Assembly: GCF_049532985.1 (NCBI RefSeq)
Contig: NZ_CP186693.1
Coordinates: forward strand, 682,001-746,000
Reading direction: 5' to 3'
DNA from: Promicromonospora sp049532985
GTDB lineage: Bacteria; Actinomycetota; Actinomycetes; Actinomycetales; Cellulomonadaceae
DNA: 64,000 bases
Positions 17,029 through 24,697 of the stretch are shown one piece after another. A program made the translations under genes and the position numbers. Under the pieces are notes generated by a model. The model was not told the origin of the DNA. It did no database searches and was given only the letters and a program-made list of their open reading frames with translations. How positions within the stretch are numbered: position 1 is the first letter of the stretch; every line of letters starts with the position of its first letter.

Positions 17029-18357
17029 TCACGGGTGCCGCAGCCTGGCCATGCGTGCGTCGTACTGCTGCCGGCGTCGAGCCGCGCTCCGCTGGCGTTC
17101 CGCAGCAGAGACGAACGGTGAACCCTCGGGCACCGAGGAGCGGAGCTCCGCGAGCCGCACCCGAGCCACGCGCGGGGAGGCGCTCGACGGGAGCGGGGCG
17201 CTGAGGCCCTGCCAGCGCATCAGAGTGAGGCCCTGGTGGTGGTCGGCGGGGTCGAGCCAGTTCGCGTGGCCGGGATCGCGCAGCGCGATCACCCACGTGA
17301 AGCTGCCATCGGGGTTAGTCGTGGCCTGCTCGCTCGTCAGGCTGCTCGTGTGGTTGCGGTAGTCGTAGTCGACGTACCAGTTGCTGCCCAGCTGGAACCC
17401 GAGGTAGCTCGCCGTGCCGGGTGCGGCGGTCACGACGAGCGCCTCGTCGTCGGTCAGGCTGAACGTGCCCGTGGTGACGTACTGGTTCTGCAGACCGCCC
17501 GCGCCCGTGGGCCGCGCCTCGGGAAGCGTGTTCGGCGGCAGGACGTAGTTGTACTGCTCGGGGATCTTCACCCAGAGCGGAGCCGCAGACGCGAGGAAGC
17601 CGGCAGCACGCTCGGCCAGCTCGTCGAGACCGGGCTCGGGCTGGACAGGGCCGCCGCCGACCCGGCGTACGGCGAGCGACGTGGCTGTCTGCGTCCAGTC
17701 GGACACGGTGTCGCGCACCATGATCCGGCGAGCGTCTGAGGGCAGCCGGAGGTGATTGGGGCGTCCGTCTGCCTCATCGGGTCCGACGGTGATCGTGAAT
17801 GTGCCGTCCGGACGGACGGCGAGATCGGACGCCGCCAGCAGCCCGAGGTTCCGGTTGAGCCGCCCCGCACGCTCAGGACCCGAGTCGTCGACCTGAAACG
17901 TGAGGTCCGCGCTGGTGCCGCGGCGGCCCGTGATCTCGTAGCGGTAGTCGGGCGACACGATGACGTACCGGTAGATCGTGTCCGGGTTGGGCAAGCCGGC
18001 TTCCGCGCCGGGATACAGGTTCCACAGGACGCGCGGGCGATCGGGTAGGTCGTTCGCCGCGAAGAGCGCGCAGCAGTGCGCCAGACCGGCGAGGTACCCC
18101 GTCAGGTCGCCGCTGTCGTCCGCGTTCCTGCCGGCCCGGGTGTCTGCCAGCGCGCCCTGGAGGTGGGCGACCTCGGCCCGCACCGCCGGGTGCTGTGCCA
18201 GGTCTCGCGCGCGATACTCCAGCTCCAGCTGGTTGGAGAGTTGGTCCGCGCCGGGCCCGCTCGACGGAGTCGCCGCCGCGACAGCTGCCCGCGACCCTCC
18301 AATGGAGGCAACAGTCGCGGCAGCTCCGAGGGAGGCTAGGAAGGAACGGCGATTCAT
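17029..18357 (-). CDS. Tat-exported DUF1214 domain protein
   Basis: 442 residues. N terminus MNRRSFLASLGAAATVASIG ending at RAAVAAATP is a twin-arginine signal (RRSFL), so the folded protein is exported. The mature part matches DUF1214 (and the associated DUF1254-like helical region): VPEQYNYVLP-type text as KIPEQYNYVLPPNTLPEARP, then FSLTDDEALVVTAAPGTASY, LGFQLGSNWYVDYDYRNHTS and WVIALRDPGHANWLDP. The C-terminal segment is basic. It is the only intact gene inside the remnant element between the two rnpB-end repeats, flanked by its own terminator hairpin. Function unknown. Homologues occur in chromosomes and on plasmids. Confidence 0.82.
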   Translation of the reverse strand: MNRRSFLASLGAAATVASIGGSRAAVAAATPSSGPGADQLSNQLELEYRARDLAQHPAVRAEVAHLQGALADTRAGRNADDSGDLTGYLAGLAHCCALFAANDLPDRPRVLWNLYPGAEAGLPNPDTIYRYVIVSPDYRYEITGRRGTSADLTFQVDDSGPERAGRLNRNLGLLAASDLAVRPDGTFTITVGPDEADGRPNHLRLPSDARRIMVRDTVSDWTQTATSLAVRRVGGGPVQPEPGLDELAERAAGFLASAAPLWVKIPEQYNYVLPPNTLPEARPTGAGGLQNQYVTTGTFSLTDDEALVVTAAPGTASYLGFQLGSNWYVDYDYRNHTSSLTSEQATTNPDGSFTWVIALRDPGHANWLDPADHHQGLTLMRWQGLSAPLPSSASPRVARVRLAELRSSVPEGSPFVSAAERQRSAARRRQQYDARMARLRHP

Positions 18358-18478
18358 TGCAGGGCAAGCCTTCTCTCGTTTGGGGGAGCATGCAGTCTTG
18401 GTCGAGATAGCTCACAATTATAGGCAAAGTCCACTATTTAGGAGCCTCGTCCTCCTTCAGCGCGCCGTACTTCTGACG

Positions 18479-18590
18479 TCACCTGGAGAAGGTCAGCTCG
18501 CTGCCCCCGAGCTTCTTGCAGACCTGCGGGATCGTCGCGCCCTGGGCCTGCAACTTCTCCGCGTCGCGCAACCGCGCCACCGGTGCAGTC
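18479..18590 (-). mobile_element. IS3-family OrfA fragment
   Basis: The frame reads RLRDAEKLQAQGATIPQVCK then KLGGSELTFSR and stop. This is the helix-turn-helix start of IS3-family OrfA (usual form: KLREAEKLLAEGKTIAEVCK, LGVSEQTYYRW). It breaks off exactly where the usual RWRNQYGG would follow. No inverted terminal repeats were found. Confidence 0.6.
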
Positions 18591-18757
18591 GCCCAGTTCT
18601 GGCCGTCCGCGGTCCGCACCCAGTCCGCAGGGAGTCCGCAAGAGCCCCACCAAGCGCTGTCGGACCCCATGGCAGCCAACGCCCGCGAGCCGCAGAATTC
18701 CAACGTTCTCAGCCGATCGCGCCGAGTACCCCGACAGGCCGCAAAGCCTGCCGAGGA

Positions 18758-18801
18758 AACCCGGCGTACAGACCGGCTCGTCCGCTTTCGAGGCCCTGAC
18801 C
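18758..18801 (+). repeat. Second attachment repeat (rnpB-end copy)
   Basis: Copy of 14852-14895 with six transitions in 44 bases. Both carry AACCCGGCGTACAG and CCGGCTCGTCCGCTTT. Interpreted as attR of the first element, or as the internal site between two tandem elements because another integrase scrap follows it. Confidence 0.72.
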
Positions 18802-18884
18802 TGCATCGGAGCATCAGTCGGAGGCTTCCGGGCGCGAGGTCACGTTCGCAGTTGCGCCATGGTCGCCTGGCCTGAAGGCCGTGG

Positions 18885-19004
18885 TGATACCAGGAGGTGT
18901 CCAGGGTCTCACTCGCGTCCTTGTGGCAGTCGTGCCTGAACCGCCTTGACGGACGCGCCGTGGCGGATGCGCGGGCTCGCGTAGCAGTGACGCAGATCGT
19001 GGAA
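18885..19004 (-). pseudogene. Second integrase C-terminal scrap
   Basis: Minus-strand reading FHDLRHCYASPRIRHGASVK, AVQARL, then after a shift SETLDTSWYHH. This parallels FHDLRHYYTSLLIRRGASVK, VQARLGH and AETLDTYSHL of the integrase at 14903. It therefore belongs to the same integrase family but is more decayed. It lies 84 bp to the right of the second repeat, in the same relative order as repeat and integrase at the left end. Confidence 0.7.
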
Positions 19005-19113
19005 GTCGACTGGATGTCCTCGGAGTCGATCGGGGCTAGCAGCAGCTGTCCCAACCGTGGTTAGGTTCGGATCTCAAGAACCACGTCGACCTGGTCCTCT
19101 GTGTTGCCGCGAG

Positions 19114-19172
19114 TTCCGGTCCAGCACCTCGCTCGGGCTGACCGGAATGCTGACGATCGTCTCGGGCGCGCT
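19114..19172 (-). pseudogene. Partial duplicate of the crotonase coding segment
   Basis: About 60 bp closely matching 19529-19590 inside the P450-crotonase gene. The minus-strand reading is PETIVSIPVSPSEVLDR against PETVVSIPVGPSEVLDR in the intact gene. Flanks do not match. Either a remnant of a second crotonase gene or a short segmental duplication. Confidence 0.65.
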
Positions 19173-19227
19173 TCGGCGGGGCCAGCATTGACGCTGGCCC
19201 CGCCGGCCTTTCGTCGACGAGGAGTCG

Positions 19228-21315
19228 CTACCTCGCGCTGCCAAGGGTGATCCGGCGCCGCAGGGCCTGGGCCAGTGGTGCTTCCCACGCGTCGGTGCCT
19301 GCCGTCGGATCGGGACCGTCGTGCGGAAGCCGGGCCATCGTCTGCTTGGTGACGCGGATGGCCTCCCGGTCGCGCCGGGCGATGCGCCGGGCCAGGCGCT
19401 TGGCCTCGGCCCCCACCTTCTCGGTCGGGACGACGGATTGCACGAGCCCGCCCTCCAGCGCCTCCTGGGCGTTGATGGCATCGCCGAGCAGCAGCATCGC
19501 GCGGGTCCAGCCGGAACCGATCTCGGCGACCAGTCGGTCCAGCACCTCGCTCGGACCCACCGGGATGCTGACGACCGTCTCGGGCGCGCGGAACCGTGCG
19601 TCCTCGGCGGCCACACGCAGGTCGCTCGCGACCGCCAGCCCGAGCCCTGTCCCGGCGACGTTGCCGTGCAGCGCCGCGACTGTCACCGCCGGACAGGTGC
19701 GCCAGGCGCGCAACACCTCGTCGCCGAGCTCGACGAGGTTCCGGTAGCCGTCGGGGTCGTTGGCGGCGAGATGGGCGAGCTCGTCCAGGTCGCCGCCTAT
19801 GCAGAAGTGGCGCCCTTCGGCGCGCAGCACGATGGCAGCGATGTCGTCGGGCAGCGTCGTGAGCACGTCGCCCAGGGCGGTCAGCGTCGCTCGGTCGAGC
19901 CGGTTGTCGCCGTCGGGTCGCGTGAGGGTCACCACCAGCACGGCGTCCTCGCGGTCGACCACGACGGGTCCGGCGGCGGACGCGCTCTCACCTGCGGCCA
20001 CCGCCGCACCAGCACCCGCGGTCGCGGCTGGACGGGGTCGCCGCCGTACCGGCACCGAACGTGTTCCGCGGAAGGCGAGGGTCTCGTCGTAGCCCACTGG
20101 CCCGGCGAACTCGAGATCGAACCGCTGCAGCACCTCGGGGAACAGGGTCGTCGCTTCCAGACGGGCAAGCGGCGCACCTAGGCAGTAGTGCATGCCGACG
20201 CCGAAGGCGAGGTTGCGGCGGGGCGGGCGCGAGAGGTTCAGGTCGTGCGGCGAGTCGTAGGCGTCGGGGTCGTGGTTGGCCGCGGCGACCACGGCGTGCA
20301 CGATCTGCCCGGCTGTCACCGGGATGCCGCCCGGCAGCTCCGTGTCCTGCGCCGCGTACCGGGTCATGAGCTGTACGGGCGATACGAAGCGGACCAGCTC
20401 CTCGACGGCGCCGTGCACGGCTTCCGGGTGCTCGAGCATCCACGTGGCCTGGTCGGGCCGGCGCAGGAGCTGCACCACGCCGTCGGACAGCAGGGACGTC
20501 GTCGTCTCGAGGCCCGCCTCGATCATGACGTTGAGCTGGGAGCCGGCCACCGCGCGCACCGCGGGGTCGGTCTCTGTGTCGAGCCACTCTCCCAGTGGGG
20601 AGTCCTCCGGGAGCCGGGGTCTGGGCTGGGCTACGAGCTGTTCCCAGTACGCGTTCCACAGCTTGCCCGCGCGGTCGGCCTGCGCCATCCGCGCCTTGCT
20701 CGGCGCGAGGTCGTGCACGTTCGAGAGCATGCGGCTCATCTCGCACAGCAGCGGGATGTCCTCGCGCGGCAGCCCGAGAACGATGCAGAGCACCGCCATG
20801 GGCAGCCGGTCGCCGACCAGGGCCCCGAAGTCCGCCTCGCCGTCGGCGCGCAGCGCCGCATCGAACCGGTCGAGGTACTCGTGGACGGTCTGGACGATCT
20901 GCGGTGTGAGGTCAGCGACCGACCGCGGCGAGACGAACGAGCCAAGGCTGCGGCGCAGCCCGGCGTGCCCGGGCGGGTTGGTGCCGAGCGCAGAGTCGTG
21001 CAGGAACTTCAGGCCTGGGTGCCGCACCCACGTCGGCTGGCGCGCGGTGCGCCAGGCTGCGTCCACGGTGCGCCAGCCGGATCCGCTGAGCACCTCGTGG
21101 CTCGCGCCGTGCGAGGTGACCATCCAGGCTCCCCACGGCATGCGTACCGCCGGGCCCATGGCCCGCAGCTCGTCGTAGACGGCGTGGGGGTCGGCGCGCC
21201 CTTCGGGCGTGCTCAGGTGCCGGATCAGCTTGGTCACGCGGCGGCGGGACTCGCGGTCCGAGCCGGCTGCGGCGGCGTCTGCCGTCTTCCGGGATCTGCC
21301 GGTGTGGTCAGGCAC
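19228..21315 (-). CDS. Cytochrome P450-enoyl-CoA hydratase/isomerase fusion
   Basis: 695 residues in one uninterrupted frame. Residues ~20-430 are a soluble bacterial P450: I-helix AGLETT (267-272), K-helix ELVR (306-309) and heme loop FGVGMHYCLG with ligand Cys378. An Ala-rich linker (~430-450) joins a crotonase domain (~450-695): oxyanion-hole segments HFCIGGDL (503-510) and NVAGTGLGLAVASD. The first catalytic glutamate of true hydratases (E144 of the rat enzyme, in GGGCELA) is Gly here. The second is kept as Glu579 in RAPETVVSIP. Chosen start GTG has AAGGAG six bases upstream. An ATG 30 bp earlier is possible. No ferredoxin gene adjoins. Substrate unknown, presumably an acyl thioester or related acyl compound. 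Confidence 0.88.
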   Translation of the reverse strand: MPDHTGRSRKTADAAAAGSDRESRRRVTKLIRHLSTPEGRADPHAVYDELRAMGPAVRMPWGAWMVTSHGASHEVLSGSGWRTVDAAWRTARQPTWVRHPGLKFLHDSALGTNPPGHAGLRRSLGSFVSPRSVADLTPQIVQTVHEYLDRFDAALRADGEADFGALVGDRLPMAVLCIVLGLPREDIPLLCEMSRMLSNVHDLAPSKARMAQADRAGKLWNAYWEQLVAQPRPRLPEDSPLGEWLDTETDPAVRAVAGSQLNVMIEAGLETTTSLLSDGVVQLLRRPDQATWMLEHPEAVHGAVEELVRFVSPVQLMTRYAAQDTELPGGIPVTAGQIVHAVVAAANHDPDAYDSPHDLNLSRPPRRNLAFGVGMHYCLGAPLARLEATTLFPEVLQRFDLEFAGPVGYDETLAFRGTRSVPVRRRPRPAATAGAGAAVAAGESASAAGPVVVDREDAVLVVTLTRPDGDNRLDRATLTALGDVLTTLPDDIAAIVLRAEGRHFCIGGDLDELAHLAANDPDGYRNLVELGDEVLRAWRTCPAVTVAALHGNVAGTGLGLAVASDLRVAAEDARFRAPETVVSIPVGPSEVLDRLVAEIGSGWTRAMLLLGDAINAQEALEGGLVQSVVPTEKVGAEAKRLARRIARRDREAIRVTKQTMARLPHDGPDPTAGTDAWEAPLAQALRRRITLGSAR

Positions 21316-21363
21316 TGGGGGCTCCTTCTTCAGCCAAGACACCATCTCGTCTGCCGATGGACA

Positions 21364-21379
21364 ACGTTAAACATAACGT
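21364..21379. promoter_or_regulatory. Operator-like palindrome upstream of the P450 fusion
   Basis: ACGTTA-AACA-TAACGT, a perfect 6-bp-arm inverted repeat in an AT-rich patch ~50 bp upstream of the fusion gene's start. Shape and place suit a TetR-, MarR- or GntR-type operator. The regulator is not adjacent. Confidence 0.45.
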
Positions 21380-21737
21380 GCATACCGGGCAGAACATACG
21401 GCCCTTGCGAGTCGCCGTGTGACCATTGCGTAAACAAGTGACTATGAGGAAGTCATGTGGCGGTGCGGTTGGTCTTGTGCGTCGTTGGCGCAACCTGGCA
21501 GCCTCGGCAACCGCCTGCCACGCCGCCCCGGGCGTCGAAGACCCCCTGTCGGTTCGTCACGAACGACACCGTCATGGCCGGGCCGGTCGGCGGAGAGGTG
21601 CGACGCCTCGGGGAGGCTGCGGTGGACGAGGTCGAGTCCTGGGTGCGCACCGGGACGTTCCGTACGCCGGTGCACCCGGGGACCCTCGCCAGCACGGCCT
21701 GAGTTCCCCAGCCGCTGGTGCTCGTCCCGAGCATCGG

Positions 21738-21880
21738 TAGCTCGAGTCGCCAACATCCTCGACGAGGCACGCTGGAACCTCGAGCTCATGCTCACGATGC
21801 AGGTCCCCGACGGCGAACCCCGCGCGGGCACGGCGCGCGAAGACCTGCGTGAACGGCAAGGCGCACGTCGATGCCGTCTG
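21738..21880 (+). pseudogene. GH9 endoglucanase scrap
   Basis: The frame reads RVANILDEARWNLELMLTMQ then VPDGEPRAG. This matches the characteristic DILDEARWELEWMLSMQVP segment of family 9 glycoside hydrolases, which is normally followed by LAGMAHHKVHDE. Here the text degenerates directly after. Only ~40 residues are recognisable. It implies that an intact cellulase gene once existed here or in the donor. Confidence 0.5.
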
Positions 21881-21896
21881 ACGCTCCAGGGGCAGG

Positions 21897-23153
21897 TCAG
21901 ATGCGGGCAGGCGTGCGGGCGGCCTGGCGCTCGGGAGTGAACGTCACCGGCAGCGTGGACGGGTAGCGCGACCACGGCGATGGCGCCCACTTCACCACCG
22001 GGTCGGTGAGCCTCAGGTCGAGCCGCTCCATGAGGCTCTCCACCGCGATCTTGACCACGAGCCGCCCGGGGCGCTTGGCGGGGCACGCGTGCGGCCCGAC
22101 GCCGAACGACAGGTGCGACCGGTTGCCCGCCTCGAACAGGTCGTCGCTGGTGCGCACCCGCGGGTCGTTGTTCGCGGCAGCCACGCCCATCACTATCGCG
22201 TCACCGGCGCGGATCCGGGCGGTGCCGAGGGTGCAGTCGGTCACGGCGTACCGGGCGGGCAGGTTCGCCACGGGCGGCTCGCTCCACAGCGTCTCGTCCA
22301 TCGCGTCGTCCAGGCCGCGGCGCACGCCGGTGAGGCGGCCGGTGTACCGGGGGTCGGTGAGCATGCGGCGCAGCGTGGCCGCGATCCAGGTCACGAGCAT
22401 CTCGTTGGCCGCGCAGATCGCGACCACCATCGTGTGCACGATCTCGGTGTCGTCCTCGAAGCTCGGGTGCTCGATGAAGCTGGTGGTCAGGTTCGGGCTT
22501 GGCTCCGCCCGGGTCGCGATGACGTGGTCCATCACGATCTGGTCCATCCGGACCAGGGCTGACACGGGATCGCCGCCGTGCCCGAAGATCTCGCTCGCGC
22601 AGCGCAGCAGGTCGACCCCCTGCCGCTCGTCGAACCCGAACATGGCCGACACTGCCAGGAACGACACCGCCGCCGCATACTCGCCCATCAGGTCCGCACT
22701 GCCCTTGGCGGCGAACGAGTCGATGAGCCGGGCGCAGACGACGCGCACGAGCGCTGCCGTCCGGACCTCGTCCATGTCGGCGAACGCCTCGTCCACCGGG
22801 AGCCGCAGCCGCCGGTGCTCCGCGCCGTCCGCGAAGTACAGGTTCCGCCGTCCGGTCGGGGACAGGATGGCGTGCAGGTTCGACTGCGGTGGTAGCTGCT
22901 CTCTCCAGTGCCGTGGGTTCCGGGCGAAGACGCTCTCCGTGCGCATCACCTCCATCACCTCGGCGTGCCCCAGCACGAGCCAGCCCGGTACGCCTGGCTC
23001 CAGGTCCACGGGGGCCACCGGCCCCCACTGGTCCTGCAGCTCGCGCAGTGCCGCAGTCATGTCCTCTGCGCCGGTCAGGTCCACCAGCGCGACCCGGCCC
23101 TCGCTCCCCTGCGGTTCCAGGTCAGGCATGCCACTCCACCCGTCGACATCCAT
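21897..23153 (-). CDS. Cytochrome P450, CYP157-like, no ExxR
   Basis: 418 residues. Heme loop FGVGPHACPA with ligand Cys357. The K-helix motif ExxR, otherwise near-universal, reads E287-T-L-W290 in AMDETLWSEPP. The I-helix lacks the AGxDT acid-alcohol pair (AICAANEMLVTW). The segments VMGVAAANNDPRVR, GNRSHLSFGVGPHACP and WAPSPWSRYPSTLPV resemble Streptomyces CYP157 proteins, the family described as lacking ExxR. In Streptomyces these sit beside conservon genes and a CYP154. Here the neighbour is the P450-crotonase fusion, transcribed in the same direction but separated by ~580 bp. Alternative ATG at 23129 with GGTGGAG upstream. Catalysis uncertain. Confidence 0.88.
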   Translation of the reverse strand: MDVDGWSGMPDLEPQGSEGRVALVDLTGAEDMTAALRELQDQWGPVAPVDLEPGVPGWLVLGHAEVMEVMRTESVFARNPRHWREQLPPQSNLHAILSPTGRRNLYFADGAEHRRLRLPVDEAFADMDEVRTAALVRVVCARLIDSFAAKGSADLMGEYAAAVSFLAVSAMFGFDERQGVDLLRCASEIFGHGGDPVSALVRMDQIVMDHVIATRAEPSPNLTTSFIEHPSFEDDTEIVHTMVVAICAANEMLVTWIAATLRRMLTDPRYTGRLTGVRRGLDDAMDETLWSEPPVANLPARYAVTDCTLGTARIRAGDAIVMGVAAANNDPRVRTSDDLFEAGNRSHLSFGVGPHACPAKRPGRLVVKIAVESLMERLDLRLTDPVVKWAPSPWSRYPSTLPVTFTPERQAARTPARI

Positions 23154-23580
23154 CTGAATTATCCACCGAAATCTGGGGCGACCTGCGTAGACGCCCGATC
23201 AGGCGTTTCTATCACGGGCAGCAGAGAACACGAAACACGCGGCGTTCTTCCCCACGGCGGCCAGGTCCGGCTCATCGTCGTCGCGAACGCCAGCGCCCGG
23301 AACGCCTCTCGCGAGACCCACGCTCCGCTCATGACCGCTCAGGGCCAGCTCGACCCCATCCTGTGGTGACCTGTTGTCCGTTCCGGTAGAACGACCGCCA
23401 TGAGCTGGGTGGCGAACGTCAGGATCTCGGTCGACATGGACGACGTGGAGAACGCGGAGGCGCTGAGTGACCGGCTGCGGACGGAGGCTCCCCTCCGGTC
23501 GAGTCCTGAGCGTGGCGGAGCACCCGCCGCCGACACCCCCTGCCGCGTCACGTGCCTGGTCGTCATCGCCAGGCCCGCGA
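23154..23580. other. Intergenic region with one gene scrap
   Basis: 427 bp upstream of the CYP157-like gene and downstream of the phosphotransferase gene. No complete gene found. It contains the truncated frame at 23400 and probably the promoter of the P450 gene near 23160-23220. Confidence 0.45.
23400..23510 (+). pseudogene. Truncated hypothetical gene, N-terminal end
   Basis: Opens MSWVANVRISVDMDDVENAE then ALSDRLRTEAP. This start resembles a widespread actinobacterial hypothetical protein of about 110-130 residues (MSWVANVMVSVD type). After about residue 35 the sequence loses that character and turns into Arg/Pro/Ala-rich text, so the gene looks truncated. Confidence 0.4.
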
Positions 23581-24525
23581 CTAGCGAAGCGCCCTCAGCT
23601 CGTCGAGGGCACGATGCCCACGCTCGACCACCTCCGGAACGTCATCGCGGCGTCCTTCACGGACGGGAATCTCGAGCATGTGGAGCACGTGAGCCGCTGT
23701 GAGCACGGCCGCTCCTTCCCCGCCGACCAGATCGAGGATCTTCGTCCACAGTCGCCTTCGGACGTCGTCCAGCAGCGGGTCCTGGAACGAGTACCACACG
23801 AGCGTGGTGAGATCGATGGCCCGCGTGCCGCTACCCGCGTTCCCGATATCGACGACCGCCACCACAGCCCCGTCGCGGACCAGAACGTTGCCGGGTGTCG
23901 AGAGGTCGGCGTGGACCATGTCCGGTGCCTCTCGTGGTGCCGGGACGTCGGCGCACGCGAGCCGCAAGCGCTCGACCAGGGCCGATACGTTGGCGGAACA
24001 CCCCGAGAGCCTGGCGATGGACCGGCGGAGGCGCGACTGTTCCGGCGTCTCGCTGAGCTCCGGCCCGGCGACAGCCGGTTCCACGCCGGTGGCGACCCGC
24101 CAGGCGTACGACCAGTGGTCGTAGGGCTCGGAGCCTTGGCCGGCCTGGAGCTCGACGATCTCCATCAGCTGCTCGACGAGGGACGGCGTGAGCTCGGCCG
24201 CGGGTGCCGCGTCGACGAAGTCCATCAGATGCCACACATGAGTGGCGGTGGCCCCAGCCCCGAGCCACGCCGGCGTCGGATAGCCGCGGCCACGCATGTG
24301 CTCGACCACCCGCTGGGCGCGCAACGTCTCGTCCAGGTGCTCGGGGTGAGCCCGGGAAACTGCTTTGAGAACCGCGTCGGTACTGCCGGCAAGCTGCACG
24401 CGCACGGCACCCCCGTTGACGCCCCCGGGCAGGCGGCCGAGAAGAGTGACCTCTGCCCCGACCGCAGCGGCCACATCGTCCAGCAGCTCGGCCGATGGCT
24501 CTTCGGGAGGGATGCTCTGGTTCAT
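23581..24525 (-). CDS. Aminoglycoside phosphotransferase-family kinase
   Basis: 314 residues, a protein-kinase-like small-molecule kinase. The catalytic loop is VHADLSTPGNVLV (HxDxxxxN), the metal-binding segment VVDIGNAGSGTRAIDLTTL carries Asp in the usual DxD/DFG position, and TDAVLKAVSR holds the ATP lysine. The family phosphorylates aminoglycosides, macrolides, homoserine or choline-type alcohols. Nothing here identifies the substrate. The ATG has GGGAGGGATG-like context only weakly. A frame extension of 11 residues upstream is possible. Lone gene in an accessory stretch. Confidence 0.85.
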   Translation of the reverse strand: MNQSIPPEEPSAELLDDVAAAVGAEVTLLGRLPGGVNGGAVRVQLAGSTDAVLKAVSRAHPEHLDETLRAQRVVEHMRGRGYPTPAWLGAGATATHVWHLMDFVDAAPAAELTPSLVEQLMEIVELQAGQGSEPYDHWSYAWRVATGVEPAVAGPELSETPEQSRLRRSIARLSGCSANVSALVERLRLACADVPAPREAPDMVHADLSTPGNVLVRDGAVVAVVDIGNAGSGTRAIDLTTLVWYSFQDPLLDDVRRRLWTKILDLVGGEGAAVLTAAHVLHMLEIPVREGRRDDVPEVVERGHRALDELRALR

Positions 24526-24697
24526 CGGCTCGTGGTCGCAACGGCGGGAGCACAGCACATGCGCACCACCCTACGGTCGGACCCGGCCCCGGCGGCTGGT
24601 CGCCGTCCGCTCGCGAGGCTCTGGCGGCTGACGCGAGCCGGTTTGCTCGCGGCGCCCACGCCAGCCGCGTGTCCGAGCACGATGAACAACGGATTCT

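Larger units (their letters stand above)
18358..19227. other. Gene-poor remnant region
   Basis: 870 bp without an intact gene. In order it holds the short AT-richer upstream region of the DUF1214 gene, an IS3-type OrfA scrap, the second copy of the rnpB-end repeat, a second integrase scrap, and a short degenerate copy of part of the neighbouring crotonase domain. These are listed separately. Confidence 0.7.
21346..21896. other. Gap with operator-like site and gene remnants
   Basis: About 550 bp without an intact gene. The first ~100 bp is AT-richer and holds the palindrome at 21364. The rest contains a family 9 cellulase scrap (listed separately). A plus-strand frame at about 21560-21700 reads DTVMAGPVGGEVRRLGEAAV and VESWVRTGTFRTPV and looks like a real but unidentified C-terminal gene end. 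Confidence 0.5.

Noticed and set aside
14881..19004. Active prophage or integrative conjugative element
   Set aside because: No structural, replication or transfer genes, and both integrase copies are broken. Only a remnant can be supported.
22006..23157. 383-residue plus-strand frame opposite the CYP157-like P450
   Set aside because: Ser/Arg/Thr-rich shadow. The minus strand has heme and helix motifs.
19228..24525. Biosynthetic gene cluster around the two P450s
   Set aside because: No polyketide, peptide, terpene or cyclodipeptide synthase and no ferredoxin is present. Two P450 genes and a kinase do not make a cluster.
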